Counted from the stretch's first letter, positions 19,605 to 30,537 are shown. The stretch: 64,000 nucleotides of DNA from Argyresthia goedartella (GCA_949825045.1 OX463829.1:19438715-19502714), one strand, 5' to 3'. A program made the numbers and translations. Notes: generated by a model from the letters alone, not told the origin.

Positions 19605-20695
19605 TCATTTCATTAAATTGGAATCACATTTTATATTGGTCGCTTCGAACTCAGCGAATGAGTAGAAGGTTTGCTCGACAAGCCAGTGTTTCAGTCGCTT
19701 TTTGAAGCATGCGGAATTAGGCGCAGATTTAATATGTTCTGGTATGCGGTTGTATACTGTCGGACCCATGACGTGAGTCAACTTCGATGACTTGGCCAGG
19801 GTGTGTGAAACCGTCCTGAGCCTGTGACCGTTGCGGGTCGCGTGTCCGTGGATGTCGTGATGCCTGCGGAAAGAGTGGATGTTCTCGTGCATATACACGG
19901 CCACCTGGAGTATGACGATGGACGGGAGCGTCAAGATGTGCAGCGCTTTAAAGTGAGGTTTTACCGACACGTCCCGGCGGACCTGAACTATCGCTCTCAC
20001 GGCTCGCTTTTGCATCCTGAATGCTCTCTCCCAGTCCGCCGCGCGCCCCCACAGCTCGGCTCCGTACTGCAGCAGCGAGTGTACCGTGGCGAAGTAGCAC
20101 GCGCGCGCCACACTGCGCGGCACCGTGCGCACCAGCCGCCGCAGCGCAAAGCATGCGCCGCTGAGTCGCGCGCACAGTCGCGCCACGTGAGCGCGCCATG
20201 TGAGTCCACGGTCCAGCTCGAAGCCCAGGAACGTTGTCGCTTCCACCTGATCGACCCGCATTCCGTCCACTTGGACGTTCAGTGGGACGAGACGGCGACC
20301 TAATAGGTCGAAGTGGAGGAAGTGAGTTTTCTTTATGTTGAGAACGAGACCGTTGTTACGGAACCAGTGAGACAGTTCAGTGATAGTATGGTTTAGGTTT
20401 TGTTCAAGGCCTCCAATTGTCCTGTCAGTGATGATTCCTGCCACGTCATCTGCGTACATGACTAATTCGCTGGAGGTCATCGCTTGTGGCAGGTCATTCA
20501 GAAGTAATGAGAATAGTATGTTGGATACCGAAGAGCCTTAAGCAACCCCCATATGTGTCATCACCGGTTCTGATCTCGTTCTCCCTCCATCACCAACGAC
20601 GATCTGCGAGCGTTTTCGCAGGAAGTCTGTTAATAGACATAAAGGCCCCCCGACTATACCGTAGTGACGGAGCTTAGCGGCGAGCACGCCGTGAT
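19605..20695 (-). pseudogene. LINE C reverse transcriptase, C-terminal part
   Basis: Reads LAAKLRHYGIVGGPLCLLTD then MTHMGVA followed by TAA at the place of the GVPQGSS motif (Gln codon changed to stop, about 20540). The frame continues SSELVMYADDVAGI (catalytic YADD), FRNNGLVLNIKKT, TTFLGFELDRGLTW and LQYGAELWGRAADWE. It ends KHWLVEQTFYSFAEFEATN. GC content is higher than the flanks. The remaining N-terminal part lies beyond the hAT insertion at 23277-24156. Confidence 0.88.
20688..20695 (+). repeat. hAT target duplication, left (GCCGTGAT)
   Basis: GCCGTGAT, repeated exactly at 23269-23276. Deleting the element plus one copy restores the LINE reading ..GATCACGGCGTGC.. across the SKAFD..DH region. 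Confidence 0.93.
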
Positions 20696-23268
20696 TAGGG
20701 TGACCAGACGTCAGGAATTTTCCTGACATGTCAGGAATTTTAGACATATGTCAGGAATGCGGCCGGAAAAGGGAAATGTCAGGAATTTTGGGCAAATAAA
20801 TGAAACAATAAATTTTTATACACTGTTAACTTTTATTTCTAATCACAATACAAAAAAGGTAAAGCCACATCTACTTTGGAGTATCATAGATAGTAACTTA
20901 TAAATAATCGTATCGTAATTATCTTTTTACGATATACACATAAATCAATCAACAATAGCAACATTGGCAAATTAAACAATTTAAAAATCAACAAAAAAAT
21001 ATCATCAAACTAAAAATAGTAGGCTCTTAACTTCACAAGCTCTTATTACCCTCTCTTATTAGCTCTTATTATTATTATTATGTAAATACTTAGTTAACAT
21101 TCATCCTTTTTGACATATTTGCTACTTTTCGAAACTTCGCTTAGAAATGTTTTATCTTTTATGACAAGTTCATAAAACGATATGCAATTTAATGTCTTTA
21201 AATTATACTGGGTCAAGAGCAGAGCCCTTACGGATGATACAGTAAGTCTGTTTCTTTCCTTCGTCCACTGCACTCCCATTAATGAGAAAATCCTCTCTAC
21301 GTTTGCATTTTGGGCTGTGATCGCAAATAAATATTGACATATGCGCAATAGTTCTTGTAACCTTGCAACGCCTATACTCTTAAAAATCTTCACCCATATC
21401 GTATGAAGCATTGCGTCAAAAAATGCGTTTTCTTGAAGCATTAAAAACGTGTTTAGAGCAGTAATCTCGTCGAACAGCTTAACATCATTTATATGAACGC
21501 CTTTACCATTCATATAATGGATAGCGGCGACGGTGTTGTCAAAATCAATTTCTTCGCCTTTTTTTACAATCATCCAATTGTAGACTTTAAAATCATCTAG
21601 TGGTTTCATCCACGAATCTAAGTAGTCAATGCATATTTTGTACATATTTTTTACATCTTCATCAAATAGTTCTTGATTATGTCCAGAACACTTGTCCAGC
21701 AATTCTCTCACTTTAAGTGGCTTAAATTTGCTCCTTGCTCGTGCACTCAAAATGGCACGCATGGTGTCCAGAATCCGTGCAATATCTAACACAGAATTAC
21801 ATTCTTTTTCGATTTCTAATATGTTTTCCTGGAAAGCCGCCATCAGAGAATGTACCATGAATAGATATATTTCAGCAAGTTCGTTTTCAAAAAACTTTTT
21901 TATGATCATTGGAACTGCAGGTGTGGTCAAGAAGTATTCTTTTAAAGGTTCATACATCTTTAATATTCTGTCTACAGCAGGAAAGAGACTTAGCCATCTC
22001 GTTTTGCTGTGGGATAGAAGCTTTTCGTAATTTACATCGATGTACTCGCAAATATCCTTCAAAGCCTCGATGCGAACAGTGTACACTGAGAAATAATTAA
22101 ATAGCTTCATCACCAGAGACTCCAAGTCTATAGTAAGAACGTCAGTGCCACGTTGAATGCAATTGTGTAGAATATGCGCCGGGCATCCAACTCCAACAAT
22201 TTCTTTTCCTAAAATGTTTTTTATTCTGGTCCACACATTTTGTCCAGGCTGCCGGTTAACACCACCAAAATTAACATTGGCGTTATCAGCAGTGTATGAT
22301 ACACATTTCTCCAATAAATCATACTTCTGCAATGTTGATTTTATTATTTCAGTTATGGTTTCAGCCGTTTCGTTTCGCGTATTCATGACATCCAGCACTT
22401 TTGTCGTTATACCTTCTTGCCAATCGAAGAATTGGATTAATATGGGAAATATTTTTTCAGCACCATGATTACTAGCATCTGTAGAGACACCTATACATTC
22501 TATGCTTTCCAATGATTGTTGGATTTTGTTTAAAACCCACGGCGTGATGACGCCAGTAACAATGGCTTCAGTTTTAGTCCTCGCACAAGAAATACCTTGC
22601 GCAATGTTCGAGTCGGGAAATATAGTTTTAAGTAGCACACTTGTGCAGTCCATAGACCTAAACGAGTGATGATGATTCACTGTATGAAGAGCCAGCGTAG
22701 ATTCAGCTGCAGAAATTTTCGCCGTATTTCCAACACTTTGATTTTGGAATATCGAGTCAATTTTGACATTTTTAGACACCGTTAAGGCTTGTTTTTTATG
22801 TTTTTGTGACTGTATGTGTTTTTCAATGTCTGAGGCACCTTTGAATTTAATCGAAAAATAACAGTCACATATTGTACAATACACTTCACTCGGGTCTCTA
22901 CCTTCTTTCAGTAACGGATATTTAATTCGTAGAACATCAGTAAAAGTACAAAGTCTCGGGCGTTTGCTACTAGACGCCATCGTAAGAATATTTTAACAAA
23001 CGCGGACGGTAGAACATGCGCAATGGCACTAGCGCACTATTGTAGCGTACAAACCGCACTAACGCGAGGGCGATACGCAACGCACCGCTCGGGTCAATAG
23101 CCCCCCTCCTCCGCCGCCCCGTCGGCGCGCGGCCCACGACGACGCCACGACGTATTATCAATACCTACAACGCGCCGCGAGCGCGAGCACGTCAAGCTCG
23201 TGTCAGGAATTCTGGCCGAAAATCAGGAATTTTGTCAGGACTTTGAAAATTTGTATCTGGTAAGCCTA
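20696..23268 (-). mobile_element. hAT transposon, 2573 bp, open transposase frame
   Basis: Ends TAGGGTGACCAGA at left and TCTGGTAAGCCTA at right (10 of 13 positions inverted-complementary), flanked by the 8-bp duplication GCCGTGAT. TCAGGAATTTT-type subterminal repeats start at 20711, 20731, 20751 and 20779 on the left and 23203, 23223 and 23235 on the right, all in the same orientation. The transposase is on the minus strand. The right 200 bases are GC-rich. Confidence 0.93.
21094..22980 (-). CDS. hAT transposase, 628 aa
   Basis: The N-terminus carries a BED-type zinc finger (YCTICDCYFSIKF...HIQSQKHKK, about residues 34-63). The DDE core includes GVSTDASNHG (first Asp), SYTADNANVNFGG (second Asp) and the downstream CPAHILHNC motif. 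The C-terminus is the hATC dimerisation region with QNANVERIFSLMGVQW (Glu) and NRLTVSSVRALLLTQYNL. Length and motif order are as in autonomous hAT transposases. The frame is open from ATG at 22980 to the stop, so it may be functional. The protein would bind the terminal and subterminal repeats and catalyse cut-and-paste transposition. Confidence 0.92.
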   Translation of the reverse strand: MASSSKRPRLCTFTDVLRIKYPLLKEGRDPSEVYCTICDCYFSIKFKGASDIEKHIQSQKHKKQALTVSKNVKIDSIFQNQSVGNTAKISAAESTLALHTVNHHHSFRSMDCTSVLLKTIFPDSNIAQGISCARTKTEAIVTGVITPWVLNKIQQSLESIECIGVSTDASNHGAEKIFPILIQFFDWQEGITTKVLDVMNTRNETAETITEIIKSTLQKYDLLEKCVSYTADNANVNFGGVNRQPGQNVWTRIKNILGKEIVGVGCPAHILHNCIQRGTDVLTIDLESLVMKLFNYFSVYTVRIEALKDICEYIDVNYEKLLSHSKTRWLSLFPAVDRILKMYEPLKEYFLTTPAVPMIIKKFFENELAEIYLFMVHSLMAAFQENILEIEKECNSVLDIARILDTMRAILSARARSKFKPLKVRELLDKCSGHNQELFDEDVKNMYKICIDYLDSWMKPLDDFKVYNWMIVKKGEEIDFDNTVAAIHYMNGKGVHINDVKLFDEITALNTFLMLQENAFFDAMLHTIWVKIFKSIGVARLQELLRICQYLFAITAQNANVERIFSLMGVQWTKERNRLTVSSVRALLLTQYNLKTLNCISFYELVIKDKTFLSEVSKSSKYVKKDEC

Positions 23269-23276
23269 GCCGTGAT

Positions 23277-24156
23277 CGGCAACATCAAATGCTTTCGAGA
23301 GGTCACAGCAGAGAACTGCGACCTGGAACTTCCTCTCTCTTGCCTCGAGCACTCGGCGCACCACCTCCCGCGCCAGTGCAGTCGTCGAGCGGCCCTCGCG
23401 GTACGCATACTGTCGCTCCGACAGCGCATCAGTCGACGCGAGGAATTCAAGTAGTCGGGCGCTGAGACCATTTTCGAGGATCTTCGACACCGTGGGTACT
23501 ACGGCCACTGGTCTGTATCCATCGATATTCTCCCTCTTTCCTTTCCCCTTGAATATCGGAGCTATTTTGCTCCTCTTTAGTGCTGTTGGGTACACGGCTC
23601 GTCTAATGCACTCGTTGAATAATTCAGTGAGAACTGGTGACAACGGTTTAACAGCTAGGTGGACGAGTTCCATCGAGGTCTCGTAGATATCCTTGGTAGG
23701 CTTATGCGGAATCCGAAAGGATATGATGCGATGTACCTCGTCCGCTGTAAACAGGCGCAGTCTCAGGGAGCGGTCGGCAGGTGGGCGGGCAGCGTGCAGG
23801 GCACGACAGGCGCGCGGCACGTCGGCAGCCGGGGCTCCGCACGCGGCGGCGGCACCGGCGAACCGAGCGTTCATCGCGTCCACCACGGCTTGCTTGCTGC
23901 TAAATTTAATGCCGTTTGAGTCTACGGCCACATCCGTGAAGTCTACACAAGTACGGTTGCTTTTCCCTCGTTCTTTGTTAATCACGTTCCACATGGCTTT
24001 ACTCACGTTCGTGCTGGACGTGATTGCGCTCGTGTAAAAGTGTGCTCTTTTATTTTTGACCAGGTTGTCGTATTGGTTTTTTAATTTGTCAATGAGTTCC
24101 GTAGCAATGGTATCATCAGGATGAGCAGACGAGAGCTCCAGAACGTCGAAGAGCAA
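23277..24156 (-). pseudogene. LINE C reverse transcriptase, N-terminal part
   Basis: Reads KSKIAPIFKGKGKRENIDGY-type text (LKRSKIAPIFKGKGKRE), RPVAVVPTVSKILE, RQYAYREGRSTTALAREVVR and LCCDLSKAFDVADHG before the hAT junction. These are reverse-transcriptase blocks 1-3, with the first catalytic Asp in CDLSKAFD. The chain resumes at 20695. Confidence 0.88.
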
Positions 24157-24189
24157 TGATTGAATGTTTCGAAGCTCATGTGTAACCCA

Positions 24190-25198
24190 TTATTGGCGTG
24201 TTGGGTGTGGTTTTCGTGTGAGTGGAAAGCAAATGTCATACTTGTTGCTAATTACAGAAATCACAGACGCGGCCAAATCCTCGATCGACTCACCTTTTTG
24301 GCACCAAATGTGCTGCCAGTCCACACTCGCAATAGACGCGACGAGATTGCGGCAGTTAGCCTGCGTGCGCTGGCGCACGGTCCGGACGGGTGGCACAAGC
24401 GCGCGGGGGCGGCGCGTGACGCGCGCGCGCACGGCGAGGTGGTCGCTGAGGTGCGTGCTGGCAGGCGCTGCGCACACCGCGCCCTCGGCAAGGTTGCTGT
24501 ACAGGTGGTCGAGGCTGGTGGCGGTAGTGGCCGTCACTCGCGTGGCGAAGTCTACCTCGTTCCTCATGCCGTGGGCCGACAGTATATCGTGGAGCCGATC
24601 CTTCTCGGACGAATCCTCAATCCAGTCTATGTTTACGTCCCCGACAATAATGCAATCTACTTAATTCGATGTCACATAGCTTGTCGAGCAAATCATCTAA
24701 GCACCTTAGGAAGTTATTAGTTTTACTACCATTAGAGTAGATACATACAATCATTAAATTATAGTCTGTTACATTTATAGCCGAGACTTCAAAGTATTCT
24801 TCCACTGATAGTGTGGTGAAATCAATATTTTCAACTACTTTTAAAGTGGACTTGACGTAAATACAAGACCCGCCGTGTGATAACTTAGACCTACTATATT
24901 TAGATATGAGCGCGTATCCATCTATATTAACACTTTCTAAATTTTCATTCGTCAGCCAATGCTCCGTTATAGCAAGAATGTCACATGCAAGGTCACTTTT
25001 AAGAAGAACTTCTAAACGCTGTGTTTTCTTGTCTAATGACCGTATGTTTTGGTGTGAGATTGTAAGTACGCTAGGATCACTTGTTGCTATGCGCGATGAT
25101 GAGTTACGCGCGGCCGGATCGCTCGCGCACAAAGCCGCTTGCGCTGGTAGTGTCTGTTCACGGGGTCGGGCCACGGGAGTGGAGTTCGCCGTTGTCAT
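24190..25198 (-). pseudogene. LINE C endonuclease domain (frameshifted)
   Basis: 25198-24617 reads LTISHQNIRSLDKKTQRLE, LAITEHWLTNENLES, YSRSKLSHGGSCIYVKSTLK, all APE-endonuclease motifs. A frameshift near 24660 moves the rest (DVNIDWIEDS-like, then SDHLAVRARV, the conserved SDH) to another frame ending near 24190. The first 41 bases overlap ORF1. Confidence 0.82.
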
Positions 25199-26051
25199 CG
25201 TTGCCCCGCGGAGTTTCGCGGGGGCGTGGACGAAATCGCATCCAGTCGGAGAACCGGACTCGTGGTGGCCATACAGCGGGCGAGCTGAACGCCGGGTACA
25301 GGCTCTCTGGGATTCCTATGATGAATGATGCGTGCCTTTTTGACATAATTTCGCGCTTTTCAACATAGAAGTCTTCGCTACTTCTAATTTTGTTTAAGAA
25401 TTTGGTCACATTATCTGTCGTGGTTTGGGGTGTGAAGGACCAGGCTTGAATGTACTTCAGGGATTCCACCGTCTGTAGCAAGTCATCTTCTTTTCCTGTT
25501 CCTACAGTTACTGCACGCTGGCTACGTCTACGGGCACGTTTTGATTTGACCGTTTCCCATTGGTCTTCAGTCGAATAAGTAAATGTGTCAGACGAATACT
25601 GATCCGTAGGGGTGTTGGTGGAGGCGAGTGGTTGTATTTGGGTCATCGGTTGGTCGTTTGTAGTTGAGATTTTCGTGGCCACATCCTCAGCCGGTGGCGG
25701 TTGGCTCGGCTCGGGTGTTGGCGGAGTGGTGGCGCTGGCGTTGTATAACGAAGCGCGCGCAGTAGGTTTGGCACCAGTCAGCTTCGCAGCGTTGAGTTTA
25801 CCGCTTGCGGTGACGGCAGCTTTTAGACGTACTTGTCTCACCGGGCGCTGCAGCGCTGTCTGAGCAGCCGCTTGTTGAGCGCCCTCGGGGGTAGTCGTAA
25901 TCGCCGCTGTCGATGATTGCGGCGAAGTTAACTTCGTAATTAGGCTGTTTTGAGCCTCAATTTTTGTTTCGAGTGCACTGACTTTAATCACTAGCGCGGA
26001 TATCGTAGTCGTCAACTCGCGTACGGCGTTTTCAACAGCTTTTGCAGCCAT
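25158..26051 (-). CDS. LINE C ORF1, 297 aa
   Basis: N-terminal coiled coil (about residues 1-45, LTTTISALVIKVSALETKI), a Pro/Thr/Ala-rich linker, a basic patch (KSKRARRRSQRA), then an RNA-binding-type module near 205-270 (YIQAWSFTPQTTTDNVTKFL, SFIIGIPESLYPAFSSPAVW, PPRVRFSDW). The pattern of a final VWPPRV..W is common at the end of LINE ORF1 proteins. No stop is seen. It overlaps ORF2 by about 40 bases in another frame. Confidence 0.75.
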   Translation of the reverse strand: MAAKAVENAVRELTTTISALVIKVSALETKIEAQNSLITKLTSPQSSTAAITTTPEGAQQAAAQTALQRPVRQVRLKAAVTASGKLNAAKLTGAKPTARASLYNASATTPPTPEPSQPPPAEDVATKISTTNDQPMTQIQPLASTNTPTDQYSSDTFTYSTEDQWETVKSKRARRRSQRAVTVGTGKEDDLLQTVESLKYIQAWSFTPQTTTDNVTKFLNKIRSSEDFYVEKREIMSKRHASFIIGIPESLYPAFSSPAVWPPRVRFSDWMRFRPRPRETPRGNDDNGELHSRGPTP

Positions 26052-26119
26052 ATTGTATTAAATTTTAATAAAAATGACGGAGCGTCAATAGTCACGATCG
26101 GGCGTTCGCCCACTTTCCG

Positions 26120-26378
26120 GGATTTCCGGGCATATCCTTCGACAGGTATTTTACCAGCGCAAGACTACTTGAAGAACTGCTTGAAAGAAGAATAGGTTCA
26201 TCTGGCACATTGGTCAAAAATAGATTACCTGCAGCAATTCGACCCACTCTGATGGATGACCGTTAACTGAAAGCCAACGGAAGAGGTAGTTCGCAGGCTT
26301 TGGTAAGAGAAGACAAAAAAATTGGTTTGACGAATTGGTTTGACAATAAGGGTGTTATGGTGTTATATGATGAGGTCG
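26120..26378 (+). pseudogene. piggyBac-like transposase fragment, upstream half
   Basis: Plus strand reads [20 protein letters not shown], then [17 protein letters not shown], an in-frame stop, LKANGRGSSQALVREDKK and TNWFDNKGVMVLYDEV. This is the central-to-late part of a piggyBac transposase (RLLEELL, KGRG, W.D.K.V). It breaks at a 23-bp target duplication and resumes at 30538. Confidence 0.75.
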
Positions 26379-27588
26379 GGTGGCGTTTGTGTTGCCGGAC
26401 CGAGCGGACGTGTCCCCCCGAGATCTCCCAAACGCATTTAAACAAACAATAGTTTTCATCCCCGGCGCGCGCCTTTTGTTCTGCCTCCGGAGGCCCGAAA
26501 ACGAGCCTGGCTTATACCGCGTGTTGCTGTAAGGGTTGCCTGGGGAATGTGCGTGATCCATCTAGGCGCCCCGTCTGTGCAATGCCACGCATTTCAGTGA
26601 TTGTGATGATACTGGTGCGGTCAAGTGTAATGGATGCCCAGAGAACTGCGCGATGCTCTTAGGCATCCCATCTGTGCAGGCCCTAGAATTTGTTCTGGGC
26701 CGGGTGCACGTCTGAGCCACGCAGCGGCGGGCCGGCGGCGGGCGACGCCTACGCAACACACCCTCAACGCTGCTGCCTCCACCGCCACCGCCACTAAACA
26801 CACCAACCTGGTGAGATCATTCCGATTGGGACATCATTGATAGTGATTACCTACCTCTAACTTTATTTCTCTCAGCACCGCTCGCCGCCTGACAATAATA
26901 AGCCACCACTTGCCGCGGCCGCGGTCGCCCCTGTTGACTAAGGCATAATCACATTTATAGGTGCGTCATAGGCAGGATATAACAGTTCCCTACCTACGCA
27001 ATATCAAAATCAACTAATAAAACATTATTATGGCTACATATACTTGTATTGCTTTGCCTGAAAATAAATTCGAGATAATTCTCCTCGAGATTTATTTTCT
27101 CCTCATCTTCGAAAGACCATTCAAAACAGTCATTAAAAATAACCTTCCACTAAACCCTGAAACTCAGTGAATAAGCCAACCCAAAACTTAACAATCCTAG
27201 AATTATTTTTATGTAGCTAAACTGCAAATATACTAAACCCGACAATAAACAAAAACTAAACAAGTGCAGGCCATAAAAATGCCATCTCACCAAACTCCCA
27301 GAAACTAGACAAAACAATTGCCTGCTATTTAGGAACAATTGAAAAAGCTTCGAAGCACAAAAGGCTCACAACGTTCCCTCACACATCTGGCACCCATTCT
27401 ATGGTGTCAGCCCATCTTGGAAATACCGGGAAACATAAGAATAAAAATAGATCGTAAAAAGCCAAACAGCGTCTCTCATCATACCGGCCGTACACCTCTT
27501 AGAAACAACCCACACACACACATTCATATTAGCTAAAATACCACGAGGCTTTCTCCTGTAGTAATATCTCACAATCTAAACTCTACCA

Positions 27589-27870
27589 ATGCCCAGAGAT
27601 GGAAACTGCCTGTTCTATGCAATTGCAGACAAAATCAACCATCTGTTTGGAGCGACATTCAACCATACCCACATCAGAAGCGACTTAGCTAGATACGTGG
27701 AAGCTAACAGCAATTATCCACGCATCAAACATGCGATCGATGCACCAAACGCAGAAGCTTTCACTGAGTACATAAAAAATCTCCACATACAGGGCACGTG
27801 GGGCGGTGAAGAAATTATCATAGCAGCCGCGGAGTTCTACGTAATAAGTGTAGCGATCCATCATACCTAA
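27589..27870 (+). pseudogene. OTU-like cysteine protease domain, copy 1 (93 aa, truncated)
   Basis: The frame reads PRDGNCLFYAIADKINHLFG, IRSDLARYVEANSNY and GTWGGEEIIIAAAEFYVISV then AIHHT before a stop. The D-G-N-C box holds the catalytic Asp/Cys of OTU proteases, and the GTWGG...E...A motif follows at the usual distance. The C-terminal catalytic His segment is lost to the stop. OTU domains are known from a few LINE lineages; their role there is unproven. Copy 2 lies 730 bases downstream. Confidence 0.65.
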
Positions 27871-28296
27871 ATACAAAACTAAGCAGGAACCTACCCAATA
27901 ATAGTAAAACAAAACATAACCATTTCTAACTTTATCCGGTCCGACAAGCCCACAAAAATAAAACAATAATGCAAGCCCGTCTACTACATAACTGCATATT
28001 CTGAGAAATAGCGAGAAACAGCAAACAATTGCACATCATAAAAGGATCATTTCACCATCTTCCAGAAAACAGGCAATTAACAAAAGACTTCCACTGATGA
28101 ACAATAACAACAATAAAATCGGAGACTTTTTGTCCTAAGCGGCTCTCTACCGAGAATAAGGGCGCACGAAGATACGCACAAACTTTGACAATCGCAACCC
28201 GTACGATCTGTTAATCGTAGACAAAGGTAGTTCAAATAAATCACGCTATATCTAAGTTCTTTCTTTCAACAACATCCCAAGAACATAACCTAATGG

Positions 28297-28690
28297 AAGC
28301 CTTACCAACGCTGAGATGGTAACTGCCTATTCACCGCAATTGCTGACTAAATTAATCACCTATGTCAATTAACATGCAACCACACTCACATTCGTAAGGA
28401 CCTAGTTAAATATGTAGAAGAAAACGGCGATGAACAGAACAAAGCTCGCAATCACTGAGCCTGAAATCCTTAACAACTCACCACTGAAAATCTACGCAAT
28501 TACGGTACTTGGGCTGGAGAGGAGATTATAATACCAGCTGCCGAATACTTTCTACTTAACGCAACAATCCACCAGCAAATTACACCATCGCTCACATTCA
28601 CGCCCAAGAATCCAGCGGATGCAGTGAAATCTATCAACCTCAACGTCACAGGACACCACTACGACAGCGTTTACTTGCTTGAATCGCCAA
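28297..28690 (+). pseudogene. OTU-like cysteine protease domain, copy 2 (stops present)
   Basis: In frame from 28315: DGNCLFTAIAD, stop, INHL, then HTHIRKDLVKYVEENGDE, further stops, NLRNYGTWAGEEIIIPAAEY and FLLNATIHQ. It ends GHHYDSVYLLES, where HYDSV matches the His-containing end of OTU domains. At least four in-frame stops. Its end runs into the frame at 28624-29226. Confidence 0.6.
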
Positions 28691-29226
28691 ATTTACCCAC
28701 GGATCAAGCAACCGATAACCAAACTGATAACACCATACTTTCGCCGATACTTAATGCAACACCCATGACCTCCTCAGGGTCAACCATAACATCAACAGAA
28801 GACATCCCAGACAACACCGGATATACGATGATACGAAACAGCCCCATATTTAAACCACAAGTCACATGCGAGCGTATGCGCATTGCTACTTGGAAGGTTA
28901 GAGGATGCGCCGAAATAACTAAAAGACTCAACATTGACGCGGAATTGACTAACAAAAACATACACATAGCCTATATACAGGAAACAAACATGATACATAT
29001 GTCAAAACACTATCTCTGGTATCTGTATGCTCGCATCGGACAAGACGCTATAAAGAAATACAGGAAAAAGGGAATTATAGGAACAAACCTCCTTCACAAT
29101 ATTGCACACAAATATTTTAAAAGTTACATCAAAAGAAAATGCATGTACAAGGGCGAGCTTGTCTCTGAAAAGAGATTTCTTCCAGCAAAACAAGGCATTA
29201 CAGGAATTGCTATCATAAAAGGGTAG
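28624..29226 (+). pseudogene. OTU tail plus truncated APE endonuclease start of the OTU LINE
   Basis: The 200-codon frame starts within the OTU tail, crosses a Thr/Ser-rich linker, and reads CERMRIATWKVRGCAEITKR then NIDAELTNKNIHIAYIQETN, the first motifs of an APE endonuclease (ATWNVRG, QETN). It then switches to unrelated text, implying a deletion join. Includes GGGCGAGCTTGTCTCTG near 29152, echoing 1995-2036. Confidence 0.6.
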
Positions 29227-29360
29227 GCAGTGCACGATAATTACTATAACTAAAATGCCTAGGAATAAATTAAAATATCTGTAAAATACAGATAGCAAAT
29301 ACGAAATAATTACCGATATATACATAAACCTTACATATGATAAAATAAATACAATAACTT

Positions 29361-29570
29361 TTACGAAAGAGACATGTAGAGCTCTTTAATATGTTTCTTA
29401 AAAGAAAAAAGAGTCGGACTGTCTCTTATAGTGCAAAGAGGTGCGTTCCAGAGTCGGACCGCCCGCAGCCTGAAGGAGCGTTTATACGCAGCGCTGCTAT
29501 GCCGCGGAGTAGCTAAAAGTGAATAATTAAATATCATCGGAGAACTGCTCATGGCAAACTTAAAAGTAGA
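29361..29570 (-). pseudogene. LINE C-terminal fragment, minus strand
   Basis: Reads NYSLLATPRHSSAAYKRSFR then LRAVRLWNAPLCTIRDSPTL, FSFKKHIKELY. This is the terminal region of a reverse-transcriptase polyprotein (RSF..RAVRLWN.L...IR.S). It lies opposite to the surrounding OTU LINE and is likely a small nested insertion. Confidence 0.6.
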
Positions 29571-30537
29571 AAGACGAAAATTCTTATAAGAGACCCCATA
29601 AACAACCAGTGAATTGGACGTAGTTCCAATACGAACCGTAAACGAAATCAAATATCTCGGCACATATATTACGGCAGGACATAGGACCCAATAAAAAAGA
29701 GGTGCCGGCAAGCCATATGCAATTCCAAGGCCCTAATGCATTTTTTAAAGAAATCCAACATAGACTGAAATATAGTGCGCCTGATTTACAAAATGGTCAC
29801 TGCACTGTTTATAAAATACGGACAAAAAGCGGCAACCCTCACTAAAGCAAACAGTTGACAGTCAGTATATGAACGCCTGATCCTCAGAGACATGTTTGAG
29901 AACGCCAGAAGCTATCCAAGATACCACAAAATTCATGACTGACAGGACAAAACGATATCCAAACGAATCAAAAACCACCGGATATGTTACTATACATATT
30001 CTGCGACGCCCACAACAGCACTTACTACACGCTCCATTCAAATACGAAGCAAGGAAGAAGAAAGCCGGCCGACTTATATACACCTGGAAAGATTTCCTTA
30101 AGCATGACATCAAACATCAAACACAGTTACTGGACAGAATCATCACACAACAGGGACGATGTCAGGATGGCCTAGAGGCAAATATACCGTATCCCAGAAA
30201 CAGACAGCAAAAGCGAAACTGGGAACTTACCGGATAACCCAAACGAACACGACTCAGGAAACTCAACTATTAACAATAACTGAAAATAGAAGGAAAACAA
30301 GAACTTGAAGAAAACAACAGCTGCTCTCCAAATCCCACATCCTCCCCATTCCACATATCCTATATTGGCTTCAGGCTGAAGAGTCGGTCGAATGAATTCA
30401 CTATCCTTCCCTTCCTAAAGAGCAGGTCATTCCGCCCCCCCTCAAAACTTGTGCCCTCTGGTATGCCGGCCGAAAGACCGGAACAGGTTTAGAACCCTGG
30501 CTGGAGAAGCACCATTCATTCATTCATTCATTCATTC

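Larger units (their letters stand above)
19404..26060 (-). mobile_element. Non-LTR retrotransposon C (L2/CR1-like), split by a hAT element
   Basis: Minus-strand order is ORF1 (26051-25158), endonuclease (25198-24190), reverse transcriptase (24156-23277, then 20695-19605 beyond the hAT insertion), and a tail with TTTCAATG repeats near 19401-19420. ORF1 and ORF2 overlap by about 40 bases. Several frameshifts and at least one stop make it a dead copy. Confidence 0.85.
26379..30537 (+). mobile_element. Decayed LINE with two OTU-like domains and (CATT)n tail
   Basis: The insert is flanked by the same 23 bases (26356-26378 and 30538-30560, beginning TATGGTGTTATATGATGAGG). It ends in a CATTCATTCATT tail at 30513-30537. 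In order on the plus strand: two OTU-protease-like segments, the start of an APE endonuclease (MRIATWKVRG), then broken C-terminal reverse-transcriptase text (VNEIKYLGTYITAG near 29640). The core polymerase is deleted. A minus-strand LINE fragment lies inside at 29361-29570. The 5' part (26379-27588) shows GC-rich and AT-rich blocks with no assigned product. Confidence 0.75.

Noticed and set aside
19824..20303. 159-codon plus-strand frame
   Set aside because: Antisense of the GC-rich LINE C reverse transcriptase.
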